DNA from: Nelumbo lutea
Taxonomy: Eukaryota > Streptophyta > Magnoliopsida > Proteales > Nelumbonaceae
Assembly: GCA_022828595.1 (NCBI GenBank)
Contig: JAKGHH010000007.1
Span: 37,076,356-37,140,355, forward strand
DNA: 64,000 nucleotides
Direction: 5' to 3'
Shown: piece after piece, positions 38,501 to 43,411 of the stretch
How the letters are laid out: every line of letters starts with the position of its first letter
Numbering within the stretch: the stretch's first letter is position 1
Notes under the pieces: generated by a model
What the model saw: only the letters and a program-made list of their open reading frames with translations
Databases searched by the model: none
Told to the model about the DNA's origin: nothing
Position numbers and translations under genes: made by a program

Positions 38501-41500
38501 CCGGATGCATCACACTCAACTGTAAACTCAAGATCAAAGTTTGGTAATTGCAAAACTAGAGTGGTGGAGAGGGCATTGTTTAAATTTTCAAAAGCCGTGT
38601 CAGCTGCATTGTCCCAATGAAAGGCATTCTTCCTCAACAAGTTGGTTAATGGGGCAGCCATCACGCCATAATTCTGTACAAATTTGCGGTAATATCCTGT
38701 CAAACCGAGGAACCCGCGTAGAGTCTTGGCGGATTTGGGCTTGGGCCATTCTTTGATCGCTTGAATTTTGGAATTATCCATTGTTACACCCTTGCCGTTA
38801 ATGACATGACCCAAGTAAAGGACCTAGCGCTCTCCAAAGGAGCACTTGGATTGTTTAAGGAAGAGCTTGTGTTGGCGCAGTAGCTCAAAAACAATCCTCA
38901 GATGATGCACGTGTTCTATCCATGTTTTACTATAAACCAAAATGTCGTCAAAAAATACTAAAACAAATTTGCGAAGGTGGGACTGAAATACCTCATTCAT
39001 TAAGGACTGAACGGCATAACTAAAAACTCAAAGTGGCCATGATGAGTTCGGAAGGCAGTCTTCTCAACGTCTTTGGAAGCCATTCGAGCCTGAAAGTACC
39101 CCGATCTTAGATCTAGTTTTGTGAAATACTAGGCACCATGAAGTTCATCCAACAACTCGTCCACAATGGTAATAGGAAACTTATCCTTAACAGTCCGGTT
39201 ATTAAGCTCCCTGTAGTCAACACAAAATCTCCAAGTACCATCCCGCTTTGCCACCAACAGGACCGGGGAAGAAAAAGGGGAATGGCTAAGGCGGATGATC
39301 CCCTGCTCCAGCTTTTCATCACATTGCCTTTCTATCTCATCGTTTTGGAGGTGTGGGTAGCGATATGGCCTTACTACTACTGGTTCTGAACCCGTCACTA
39401 GAGTAATCTGGTGATCGCAAGCTCGGGAAGGAGGAAGTCCCTTGGGTTCTTGGAATACATCTGAAAAATCAGCGAGGAGCCTTTCCATGGTTGCTGCATG
39501 TGTCATTTCATCTTGGAGCACATGAACCTATGGTATTTGGCCTTCACCACTTTACCCTGCCAAGTGACTTGCTTTCCATTCAAGTGGAAGGTCATCGTTA
39601 GGGCGTTGAAATCCCATAGGATTGGGCCTAGAGTGATCAACCATTTCACCCCAAGAACTACATCAAATCCATCCAAGGATAGCACAAACAAATCAGCAAA
39701 GAAGGATTCAGAATTGACCTATATTTGGACTCCCTTACAGATGCCCGGGCTGTGTACTCTTTCATCGTTTGCTACGGCTACCTGCAGTCTCGATTTGATT
39801 TCCATCGGCAGTAGTTCCAACTGGAGGGCAGCTTGTTCACTTACAAAATTGTGTGTGCTTCCTTTCCTAAATCAACAAGGATCAGTATTGGTTTCCCTGC
39901 TACCCGCGCTTGCAATTGCATAGTTTGAAAGGTTTTTATTCTAGTAATTGCGTGGGGAGAAATCTCGGGTTCCAATGAAGAGGGTCCATCCTCATCTTCC
40001 TCTTGTTGAGTAAAGTTCATCACAATTAAAACACTGTCCCCTCGCCCTACGTTCCGCCATCTCAGCCCTGGACAAGCGCTTAATAGGGGGTGCAACAACA
40101 CTGCTTCCCACACTGGATGCCTTTCTGGAATTGTTGCTTGTCTGTGGTTTCTGTTCTCGGCTGGCTGCTGAAGATGGAGCTATTTCGAGTGGTTTCGGGG
40201 CTGCCCATGTTGTTTGAGGCCGCCCTATACTGATACTTCTGCGGTTGAGTTGCAATTTTCGTTCAAAAGCTCTAGCCAAATTCATAGCAGTAACCAGATT
40301 GGGGGGATTTTGCATCTCCACATCCACCCTCAAGGTTTCCACTAATCCCGTGGTGAACATGTCAACCTGTTGGTCTGGTCGTACCGAAGATGCTCTTGCA
40401 AGGAGGGTCTGAAATTGTCGTTGATACTCAGCCACAGTTCTAGCCTGTTTGAGATTGATTAGTTTGCCTAATGGATTGCTTGTTAATGGGGGCCCAAATC
40501 TGAGAAGGCAGTAGGATTTGAATTGGGTCCAACTGTGCCCAGGTTCCTCCTGCTCCAATTTATAAAACCAGAGTTGTGCCTCCTCTGTCATGTGGAATGC
40601 GGCTAATCCTACCTTGTCCCTGTCCTCTGTCCGTTGGTTGCGGAAAACCTGCTCACATCTGTACAGCCATCCCAAAGGATCTCCAGCTCCATTGTAGGAA
40701 GGAAATTCCAGCCTGCTATACTTGGGAATGATTGTGCTTCCCTGGGCAACGACCTGTTGCTCACCAGACGATTCTGCCACGTCTGGTCGGCGGCCGTCTG
40801 TTGTTGCAGCCCCTTCTGAACTCTTTTCCTTGCTGGAAAAATATAACTCCATCAAGCGCCTCAATTCTCGGACGTCGTCCTTGATCTCGCGTACCTCCTT
40901 GCTGTTTTCCACGAGATTGTGCTCTAGATCATGAACCCTAGTCTTCAATTGCTCAAAGTCACCCATGATGCCTTGCTCTGATACCAAATTGTTAAGGGAC
41001 CGCGAATAGGATCTCGTCACAGGTTGGTTAGCGGGGAAAACTTCTTGTTTTCCCTTGCTTCTCCCTTTTCTCAAGGAACCTATCTTTAGTGCCCTAATGG
41101 TGATTTGTTAAAGAGACCACCAACTCTCCTCTGCTCTTTCTTGACTGAAAATATCGATAATTTTATTGAAAATCATCTGCTCCTTTAAATAGGAAATAAC
41201 AAGAAGATAAGAGTCCTCCTTTAGGAAAACTTCCTAATAAATAGGAAATAATAATGCTACTGCCTAATTAATAGGAACACTGAATTTACCTAAGAGATAA
41301 GGTAGGAACACTGAATTCAGCTAAGAGATAAGATAGGAACACTGAATCTAACGCCCATCACTGCTGCTGTTTGCGGCTGTATTTCTTTCCAATAAAAGCA
41401 TCCACAACACTTGGGGGCTGAGGAATGGTTTTAGAACTCTCTCTCTTCTTGCTCCTTTATTTTTCTCTCTCCCATCTTCAATCTTCTTCTTCTTTTCTGC

Positions 41501-42869
41501 TTTTTTCTTTTCTTTAGTTCAGATTATTGCCGGTGGGATCTACAACTATTATTACTGTCTAAATAAAATAGAATGAGTTGTAGAATTAATGATTGGCTTC
41601 TCTGACTTGAATGTTTCCAGGTCCCAATAGCCTTGATATTCTGCAAGGACACTCAAAAGCAACTATGTTTTTAATATGCAACAATGCAGCACAAGGCATT
41701 TTGTCCTCATTTTTCTTTAAATATGCAGGTTTGCTTTATGTACTTTTATTTTATAAAGTGTTTTGGCATTTTTAAAGCAAATCCTATTTTTCAGACTATT
41801 GATCATTATTTCTGAAAAAATTATATACCTTGTACCCATTGTAATTGGAAGTTTTTACTTAATGCCTGCAGATACAATTTTGAAGAAATATTCATCAACT
41901 GTTGCCACAATATTTACAGGCATAGCATCTGCTACATTATTTGGCCATACTCTAACTGTAAATTTTGTTTTAGGAATATCTATTGTGTTTATCTCAATGC
42001 ACCAGGTAATTAAAGGAAGACAACTATTTCCTAATTTTCTTTTCACTTGAATTATATTTTGGGGCATACCTTACATATGGTTTTTCATTTCACTCTTCAG
42101 TTCTTTTCATCTTTATCAAAAGTAAAAGAAGAACCACAAAATGGAGCCCTGGAAATGATGGATGTTCAGAATAATCGCAGGCATGTCCATTTTTTTTTTC
42201 ATTGCTTCTATTTACACAGAACATTTTCATTGTTGTAAAAAGGATTATGAAAGAATACTTGCATCTCATTAGAGTATTTCACCTCTTAACTGCACTTCTA
42301 TAGTTGTATTCTGTGTATTTATTAGGGGATAATGGGTGCAGATTTCTATTTGTGTGTGTTGGTTGTGTTAAAGGTTGAGTTGGGGAAAACCTATCTTGTA
42401 TATGGTTCTGTTCATTTTGATTACTATAAGTAATAATAATTATGATCTAATCTTACTAGTTACAGTATCTGCCTGTCTTTTAATGAATGGGAAAATATCA
42501 AATGACCCAGAAGAAAGTTTTGCAATATTATGCTATGGTGATTACTCGGAAACTGTCTGGTGATTTAAACACATGCAGTATATACTTGGGATGAGTCTGC
42601 CAATGACAATGTTGAAGTTCCATCCTTCCATTTGAATCTCATACGGATATTTGTTTTATCAGGTCAAAGGAATCATCTTTCCTAAATATGGCAGCAGGAG
42701 CAAATGAGGATGTGAGATTAAAATATACGTGTTTCATTTCTTGTTAAAATTCATTAAAGATTGACAATACCTTTTGACTATTATGGCTATGTTCTATTCT
42801 TTTTATCCTTTTCTCTAGGCTAATCATCACATTCGATCTAATCAGAGGGAGCCACTTCTTCCTACCTAG
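7786..42869 (+). CDS. CSTLP: CMP-sialic acid transporter-like nucleotide-sugar transporter (3' part, 11 exons)
   Basis: Golgi/ER multi-pass antiporter of the SLC35A (NST) branch of the drug/metabolite transporter superfamily; family members exchange a nucleotide sugar for the matching nucleotide monophosphate. Plants make little or no sialic acid, so the true substrate is open. Eleven exons join to 876 nt (291 codons plus TAG at 42867-42869), and phase is kept at every junction. Family hallmarks seen in order are [92 protein letters not shown] and a hydrophilic tail ending REPLLPT. The family is usually about 340-350 residues, so roughly 50-60 N-terminal residues, including the first membrane helix, lie upstream of the window. 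Four introns hold the retroelements; the intron at 42181-42662 begins GC. No frame break was found, so the gene looks functional. Confidence 0.93.
8025..8069 (+). CDS. CSTLP: Transporter exon b
   Basis: 15 codons reading [15 protein letters not shown], phase 0/0, between TTATGCAG and GTATTTC. The Y(F/L)xPAT motif is characteristic of the family. A 161-bp intron separates it from exon a, and a 17.6-kb transposon-filled intron follows. Confidence 0.93.
8070..8399 (+). other. Intron sequence without recognised element
   Basis: Start of the 17.6-kb intron after exon b. AT-rich ordinary intron sequence; nothing recognised. Confidence 0.6.
8400..8649 (-). pseudogene. Possible LINE RNase H tail, antisense, cut by Copia-2
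   Basis: On the minus strand the stretch around 8500-8610 reads [20 protein letters not shown], which resembles the terminal AD(A/S)LAK segment of plant LINE RNase H domains. The stretch across Copia-2 (15503-15715, minus) reads [15 protein letters not shown], like the start of the same domain (GVLRNSEGxxL). Together they suggest one minus-strand LINE tail split by Copia-2. The match is by eye only. Confidence 0.4.
8655..8998 (-). repeat. Copia-2 3' LTR
   Basis: 344 bp. The polypurine tract on the minus strand (CTTGAGGGGGAG) abuts it at 8999. It starts TGTAGAGAAG and ends ...TTTTTCTTCT in element orientation. Confidence 0.92.
9050..10682 (-). pseudogene. Copia-2 reverse transcriptase and RNase H
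   Basis: From 10682 downward: [38 protein letters not shown]; then [48 protein letters not shown], the catalytic [18 protein letters not shown]; then RNase [40 protein letters not shown]. Frame breaks near 10310 and 9830 and a stop near 9419 split it into four pieces. YVDD survives, but the protein is not expressible as one chain. Confidence 0.9.
10890..12558 (+). mobile_element. LTR-like insertion in Copia-2 (probable solo LTR)
   Basis: 1,669 bp with TG...CA ends (TGTTGGACAATG...GTGTCTCA), bounded by GAAGA (10885-10889) and AAAGA (12559-12563), a near-perfect 5-bp duplication. Removing it rejoins Copia-2 pol. It has LTR-like promoter features on the + strand: TATAAATAGAGG near 12036, then a CT-rich start region. 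No gag or pol is seen. It carries a (TA)25 microsatellite. The right boundary is inferred, and a fragment rather than a solo LTR is possible. Confidence 0.5.
11510..11561. repeat. (TA)n microsatellite
   Basis: About 25 uninterrupted TA units after TTTTGCAAAA. Confidence 0.97.
12559..13420 (-). pseudogene. Copia-2 integrase
   Basis: Minus-strand reading from about 13229: [104 protein letters not shown]. The upstream WGPYHL and FIDDFSWFT region lies at 13230-13400 behind frame breaks. Catalytic Asp and Glu positions are recognisable. The C-terminal side is cut by the insertion ending at 12558. Confidence 0.88.
13421..14740 (-). pseudogene. Copia-2 gag and protease
   Basis: Gag domain from about 14740 to 14066: [36 protein letters not shown], zinc knuckle [17 protein letters not shown] (final Cys replaced by Phe). 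Protease at about 13900-13421: the [10 protein letters not shown] region is broken by a stop near 13890, followed by [17 protein letters not shown] and [19 protein letters not shown]. Several stops are present. Confidence 0.87.
14741..15141 (-). other. Copia-2 5' leader
   Basis: Non-coding leader between the primer site and gag on the minus strand. No open frame or repeat recognised. Confidence 0.6.
15142..15153 (-). other. Copia-2 primer binding site
   Basis: Reverse complement reads TGGTATCAAAGC, one change from the initiator tRNA-Met site. It touches the LTR with no spacer. Confidence 0.85.
15154..15497 (-). repeat. Copia-2 5' LTR
   Basis: 344 bp, the same length as the left copy. In element orientation it starts TGAAGAGAAG (the left copy has TGTAGAGAAG) and ends ...TTTTTCTTCT. 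Confidence 0.92.
15503..15715 (-). pseudogene. Second half of the possible antisense LINE tail
   Basis: Minus-strand reading near 15610-15690 gives [18 protein letters not shown], like the beginning of a LINE RNase H domain. It pairs with 8400-8649 across Copia-2. Weak, judged by eye. Confidence 0.35.
16082..16351 (+). repeat. Copia-3 5' LTR
   Basis: 270 bp. CTATATAAAG at 16281-16290 is a likely TATA box. It has an 18-bp tandem duplication (GGATATCCTAGAACCATG type, near 16163-16190) missing from the 3' copy. Confidence 0.93.
16352..16363 (+). other. Copia-3 primer binding site
   Basis: TGGTACCAGAGC directly after the LTR; one change (T to C) from the initiator tRNA-Met site. Confidence 0.85.
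16811..17515 (+). pseudogene. Copia-3 gag
   Basis: Starts [15 protein letters not shown], then [36 protein letters not shown] frameshift near 17085 moves the frame to [34 protein letters not shown] deletion-like junction near 17415 leads straight to a zinc knuckle, [18 protein letters not shown], in another frame (last Cys now Tyr). Confidence 0.9.
17530..18640 (+). pseudogene. Copia-3 protease and integrase N-half
   Basis: Protease [15 protein letters not shown] and [16 protein letters not shown] in one frame to 18078. A frameshift near 18035 puts integrase in the next frame: [71 protein letters not shown]. The DNARNYF region has Asp-Asn as expected. The frame then passes by deletion into RT near 18630. 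Confidence 0.9.
18641..19670 (+). pseudogene. Copia-3 RT C-half and RNase H
   Basis: One uninterrupted frame to the TGA at 19668-19670: [17 protein letters not shown], the catalytic [44 protein letters not shown], then RNase [54 protein letters not shown] and DAYSPA. It is intact for this portion, but the RT fingers and palm N-half are missing. Confidence 0.92.
19678..19930 (+). repeat. Copia-3 3' LTR
   Basis: 253 bp after GAGGGGGAG; TATATAAAG at 19861. Ends TTTTCACA, followed by the duplicated TTTCA. Confidence 0.94.
20111..21064. other. Unassigned intron sequence
   Basis: No gene recognised. CT-rich stretches (CTCTTCCTCTTCTAC near 20600) and leader-like sequence suggest the 5' leader of an old Copia whose gag scrap lies at 21795-22040. 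No primer site or LTR pair was found. Confidence 0.3.
21065..21404. mobile_element. MITE with palindromic core units
   Basis: About 340 bp starting GGCCCCGTTCGCTTTT and ending in a sequence whose reverse complement is GGGGGGTGTTCTTTTTTTGG, an imperfect terminal inverted repeat. It has two internal palindromes, ACTTACCTGGGTAAGT at 21090-21105 and the perfect 16-mer ACTTACCCGGGTAAGT at 21281-21296. No coding capacity. The target duplication is unclear (TAA on the left only), so the superfamily is not set. Confidence 0.55.
21795..22080 (+). pseudogene. Copia gag fragment
   Basis: Reads [49 protein letters not shown], then in another frame VYQLQVESL. This is the middle of a Copia gag domain (compare MVMSCLLVSMQP in Copia-9). 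No LTR or pol is attached. Confidence 0.7.
22226..22560 (-). pseudogene. Copia protease-region fragment, antisense
   Basis: Minus strand reads [20 protein letters not shown] and [10 protein letters not shown], matching the region after the protease active site (xxTNLLSVSxLT...CxVTFxPxxCxFQD). It differs from the adjacent 22590-24563 element and so is a separate scrap. Confidence 0.5.
22723..24157 (-). pseudogene. Truncated Copia gag-protease
   Basis: Four minus-strand segments separated by stops and frameshifts: 24157-23769 (gag N-terminus, [12 protein letters not shown]), 23719-23495 (gag core), 23393-23211 (zinc knuckle region, [15 protein letters not shown] with the first Cys lost) and 23214-22723 (protease, [36 protein letters not shown]). 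Confidence 0.85.
24552..24563 (-). other. Primer binding site of truncated Copia
   Basis: Reverse complement TGGTATCAGAGC touches the LTR. Confidence 0.8.
24564..24904 (-). repeat. 5' LTR of truncated Copia
   Basis: About 341 bp. In element orientation it begins TGTAGAAAGATTGG and ends TTTCTTCT, again TG...CT. The left edge at 24904 is inferred from the family pattern (CTTTCTACA). Confidence 0.65.
24905..25672 (+). other. Intron sequence before exon c
   Basis: AT-rich intron sequence, no gene, no recognised repeat. Confidence 0.6.
25673..25732 (+). CDS. CSTLP: Transporter exon c
   Basis: 20 codons, phase 0/0, reading [20 protein letters not shown], flanked by TTTGCAG and GTTAGC. It joins SNLKVL in frame with exon b across 17.6 kb, matching the continuous SNLKVLVIA(V)L stretch of the family. 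The RRRFS segment is a basic loop following a membrane helix. Confidence 0.93.
25855..25977 (+). CDS. CSTLP: Transporter exon d
   Basis: 41 codons starting [20 protein letters not shown], phase 0/0, flanked by GTGACAG and GTAAGT. The following 122-bp and 454-bp introns are ordinary, so exons c, d and e form a compact group left untouched by insertions. Confidence 0.93.
26432..26509 (+). CDS. CSTLP: Transporter exon e
   Basis: 26 codons starting [18 protein letters not shown], phase 0/0, between ATTACAG and [18 protein letters not shown] is one of the best conserved signatures of the SLC35A/CSTLP family. A 9.1-kb intron with Copia-F follows. Confidence 0.94.
26725..28080 (-). mobile_element. 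Decayed Copia (3' half), antisense
   Basis: LTR-like 26725-26899 ends CTCAACA, then CCCCCTCTAGCTGAGCATAG, the minus-strand polypurine/RNase H end pattern seen in Copia-2. RT remnant at 27906-27562 (minus): [33 protein letters not shown]. RNase H is too decayed to read. The right end near 28080 is approximate, and no duplication was found. Confidence 0.65.
28081..28644 (+). other. Intron sequence with GATATTTC-type motifs
   Basis: No gene. AATATTTGGCGAAATATCAC and TATTGGCGATATTTCAG recur, suggesting an old short repeat. A similar GTGAAATATCTC stretch lies near 34870, beyond Copia-F. Confidence 0.35.
28650..28865 (+). mobile_element. Solo LTR
   Basis: 216 bp, TGTGGAGACTC...GAGTGTTGACA, flanked by the perfect duplication TTACA (28645-28649, 28866-28870). 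It has a TATATAAGAG TATA-like box near 28780 and a CT-rich 3' part. No internal region, so LTR-LTR recombination probably removed the body. Confidence 0.85.
28948..29275 (-). repeat. Copia-F 3' LTR
   Basis: 328 bp, TGTAGAGAAGATGGGCC...TTTTTTCAACT in element orientation. Confidence 0.95.
29246..31500 (-). CDS. Copia-F integrase C-part, RT and RNase H (long open frame)
   Basis: The open frame is uninterrupted to 29246. From about 31495: [53 protein letters not shown]; a linker; RT from about 30760 with EWRDAM-like [68 protein letters not shown], catalytic [24 protein letters not shown]; RNase [53 protein letters not shown]. RNase H lacks about a dozen residues between MAHDVG and VDHDK that Copia-2 has (SELL...KELG). 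RT looks catalytically complete. The last residues run into the LTR. Confidence 0.93.
31476..31900 (-). pseudogene. Copia-F integrase core
   Basis: From 31874: [77 protein letters not shown]. At FWGDA a short deletion, compared with Copia-2 ([20 protein letters not shown]), shifts the frame into the downstream ORF. Upstream, near 31900, another frameshift separates it from the protease frame. Asp/Asp/Glu positions are kept. Confidence 0.88.
31876..33574 (-). pseudogene. Copia-F gag and protease
   Basis: Gag from 33574 ([39 protein letters not shown]). AKEI-stop at about 33252 shows a TGG-to-TAG change in AKEIWD. Gag core 33220-32960 ([19 protein letters not shown]), frameshift near 32955, then [19 protein letters not shown], zinc knuckle [17 protein letters not shown] (intact), protease [38 protein letters not shown], and the pre-integrase [15 protein letters not shown] and CESCQLSKH. 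Confidence 0.9.
33575..34424 (-). other. Copia-F 5' leader
   Basis: 850-bp non-coding leader between primer site and gag. It contains GCCGAA/CAGGCC motifs spread through A-rich sequence; no ORF with known domains. Confidence 0.7.
34425..34436 (-). other. Copia-F primer binding site
   Basis: Reverse complement TGGTATCAGAGC, an exact initiator tRNA-Met match, immediately next to the LTR. Confidence 0.9.
34437..34764 (-). repeat. Copia-F 5' LTR
   Basis: 328 bp; two substitutions against the 3' copy (near 29174/34663 and 29208/34697). Confidence 0.95.
34770..35625 (+). other. Intron sequence before exon f
   Basis: AT-rich intron, no gene. Ends in the acceptor GGTTTGCAG. Nothing else recognised. 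Confidence 0.6.
35626..35695 (+). CDS. CSTLP: Transporter exon f
   Basis: 70 nt, phase 0 to 1, reading [20 protein letters not shown] then IFK plus the first base of a Gly codon. Acceptor TTTGCAG, donor GTACGA. A 5.9-kb intron containing the Gypsy element follows. Confidence 0.92.
36297..36718 (-). repeat. Gypsy 3' LTR
   Basis: 422 bp; ends CCACAAACA on the + strand. Contains repeated GAGATAAGATAGGAACA units (two to three copies). Confidence 0.93.
36730..37119 (-). pseudogene. Gypsy integrase C-terminus and chromodomain remnant
   Basis: Minus strand 37119-36856 reads [50 protein letters not shown], the integrase C-terminal GPF/Y-type module. After a frame change come [20 protein letters not shown] and, near 36765, [17 protein letters not shown], the usual end of a chromovirus chromodomain. 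The aromatic cage region is too eroded to judge. Confidence 0.75.
37129..38814 (-). pseudogene. Gypsy RT end, RNase H and integrase
   Basis: Open frame of 561 codons. [39 protein letters not shown] (RT connection), then RNase [50 protein letters not shown], then integrase [99 protein letters not shown]. The catalytic Asp, Asp and Glu are visible. The first His of the zinc-binding HHCC is altered, and NDRE replaces the usual SDRD. The frame is closed upstream by frame breaks in RT. Confidence 0.9.
38815..39521 (-). pseudogene. Gypsy reverse transcriptase
   Basis: 39521-39129 reads [96 protein letters not shown]. The rest ([20 protein letters not shown] and [11 protein letters not shown] with the FxDD box near 38950) lies in other frames, with stops at about 39127, 39000 and 38825. 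Confidence 0.88.
39522..40120 (-). pseudogene. Gypsy protease and linker
   Basis: [20 protein letters not shown] marks the protease strand, but the Asp-Ser-Gly active site reads DLG, so it is inactive. 39691-39503 reads [20 protein letters not shown] and [17 protein letters not shown], the usual protease-RT linker. Frameshifts and a stop separate the parts. Confidence 0.8.
39992..40966 (-). pseudogene. Gypsy gag
   Basis: The likely start is the ATG at 40966 ([20 protein letters not shown]), 9 bp after the primer site; an in-frame upstream ATG at 41074 lies inside the LTR and is less plausible. Coiled N-terminus, then the gag core [72 protein letters not shown]. It ends CFNCDELYS, a zinc knuckle lost by frameshift. 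Confidence 0.9.
40975..40986 (-). other. Gypsy primer binding site
   Basis: Reverse complement TGGTATCAGAGC, three bases from the LTR. Confidence 0.88.
40990..41409 (-). repeat. Gypsy 5' LTR
   Basis: 420 bp; about 22 differences from the other copy by eye. Confidence 0.93.
41621..41728 (+). CDS. CSTLP: Transporter exon g
   Basis: 108 nt, phase 1/1. It completes the split Gly codon and reads [18 protein letters not shown], then [17 protein letters not shown]. Acceptor TTTCCAG, donor GTTTGC. The [17 protein letters not shown] region is a family signature. Confidence 0.94.
41872..42005 (+). CDS. CSTLP: Transporter exon h
   Basis: 134 nt, phase 1 to 0, reading [17 protein letters not shown], then a helix ending VFISMHQ. 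Acceptor CCTGCAG, donor GTAATT. It holds the last membrane helices of the transporter. Confidence 0.94.
42101..42180 (+). CDS. CSTLP: Transporter exon i (GC donor follows)
   Basis: 80 nt, phase 0 to 2, reading [20 protein letters not shown] then DVQNNR. Acceptor CTCTTCAG. The only donor that keeps the frame is CAG|GCATGT, a GC-AG intron. The exon encodes the start of the cytosolic hydrophilic tail. Confidence 0.85.
42663..42711 (+). CDS. CSTLP: Transporter exon j
   Basis: 49 nt, phase 2 to 0, reading (R)[16 protein letters not shown]. Acceptor TTTATCAG, donor GTGAGA. The (S/N)xNMAAGAxE tail motif is shared by plant members of the family. Confidence 0.87.
42819..42869 (+). CDS. CSTLP: Transporter last coding exon
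   Basis: 16 codons plus TAG, reading [16 protein letters not shown]. Acceptor TTCTCTAG. The terminal (R/K)xPLLP is typical of plant CSTLP proteins. Twelve bases after the stop comes CAAG|GTATAC, a possible donor for an intron in the 3' untranslated region. Confidence 0.88.
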   Translation, partial: ANHHIRSNQREPLLPT

Positions 42870-43188
42870 ATTACTTTCAAGGTATACTTCTGTTTTTTTA
42901 TGGGTGCTTTTCTTCCTTTCCAAATGAAATTCTACTCTTTTTTTTGGCAAAAAGTGGCTGCATTGTCCTGATACAATGCTTACCTCAAATGCATCTATTT
43001 ACATACTATACCCATTTCTAGTCATGTTTGTACCTCCATTGTTCCTTTATTCATTCCATTGATTCTTAAAGAATATTTGAAGTTTCTTTGAAAATGTGAC
43101 TAATACTTCTCTGTCCAACTTTGCTGGGTTTTTCTGAAATGCTTTATGGGGACTATTTCAGATATGAGACGTTTATAGCTTTATGTAT
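42870..43188 (+). other. Transporter 3' untranslated region or flank
   Basis: Sequence after the stop codon. CAAG|GTATAC at 42879-42886 may be a splice donor within the 3' UTR. No AATAAA polyadenylation signal in this stretch. Copia-7 begins at its end. Confidence 0.4.
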
Positions 43189-43411
43189 TGTTAATGGTTC
43201 AGTTAGCACTGGTTCAGTTCTATGTTTGAAATAAGAGAGGAGGAGAAGAAGAGGAAGAAAATAGAGAGATCGACCAGAGAGAAAGAACCACTTTTTTAGT
43301 TGATTCCCCTCTTATTTATATGTTATGTGACTTAAACAAAGACAACTGGCAACATAACTCTAATTACGTAGGAAAAAGACTAAACTACCCTTATGACTGG
43401 TGACTCTAACA
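43189..43411 (-). repeat. Copia-7 3' LTR
   Basis: Bounded on the right by CTCCCCCTCAAGCTGGTGAG, the minus-strand polypurine/RNase H end. It shares GAGGAGAAGAGGAAGAAAAT, CCCTTTTATTTATATG-type and TAGCAAAAAGAC-type blocks with 58661-58917. The left edge is uncertain (43189 or about 43225). Confidence 0.7.

Larger units (their letters stand above)
36297..41409 (-). mobile_element. Chromovirus-type Ty3/gypsy retrotransposon, antisense
   Basis: LTRs 36297-36718 and 40990-41409 (TGTTAAGGG...CCACAACA) and duplication CTTGG (36292-36296, 41410-41414). Primer site TGGTATCAGAGC at 40975-40986. Domain order gag-PR-RT-RH-IN with a degraded chromodomain, on the minus strand. LTRs differ at about 5% of sites, so it is moderately old. 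Stops and frameshifts in zinc knuckle, protease, RT and integrase end. It sits in the 5.9-kb intron between exons f and g. Confidence 0.95.
36088..41580 (+). mobile_element. Copia LTR remnant, split by Gypsy
   Basis: CAGCTTGAGGGGGAG at about 36084-36098 is a Copia polypurine tract in sense orientation. It is followed by LTR-like sequence (GGCCGAATGGGCC; AATAAAAGAG near 36280) to 36296. It resumes after the Gypsy element at 41410 with CTTGGGGGCTGAGG and a CT-rich tail to roughly 41540-41580. No pol remains upstream apart from the tract. Ends are approximate. Confidence 0.55.

Noticed and set aside
40966..41074. Gypsy gag starting at the ATG at 41074
   Set aside because: That ATG and about 28 codons lie in the LTR and pass through the primer site; the ATG at 40966 after the primer site fits better.
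43225..43411. Copia-7 LTR starting at about 43225
   Set aside because: It aligns better in length with part of the other LTR but gives no target duplication; the start at 43189 gives TGTAT on both sides. Kept as an alternative only.
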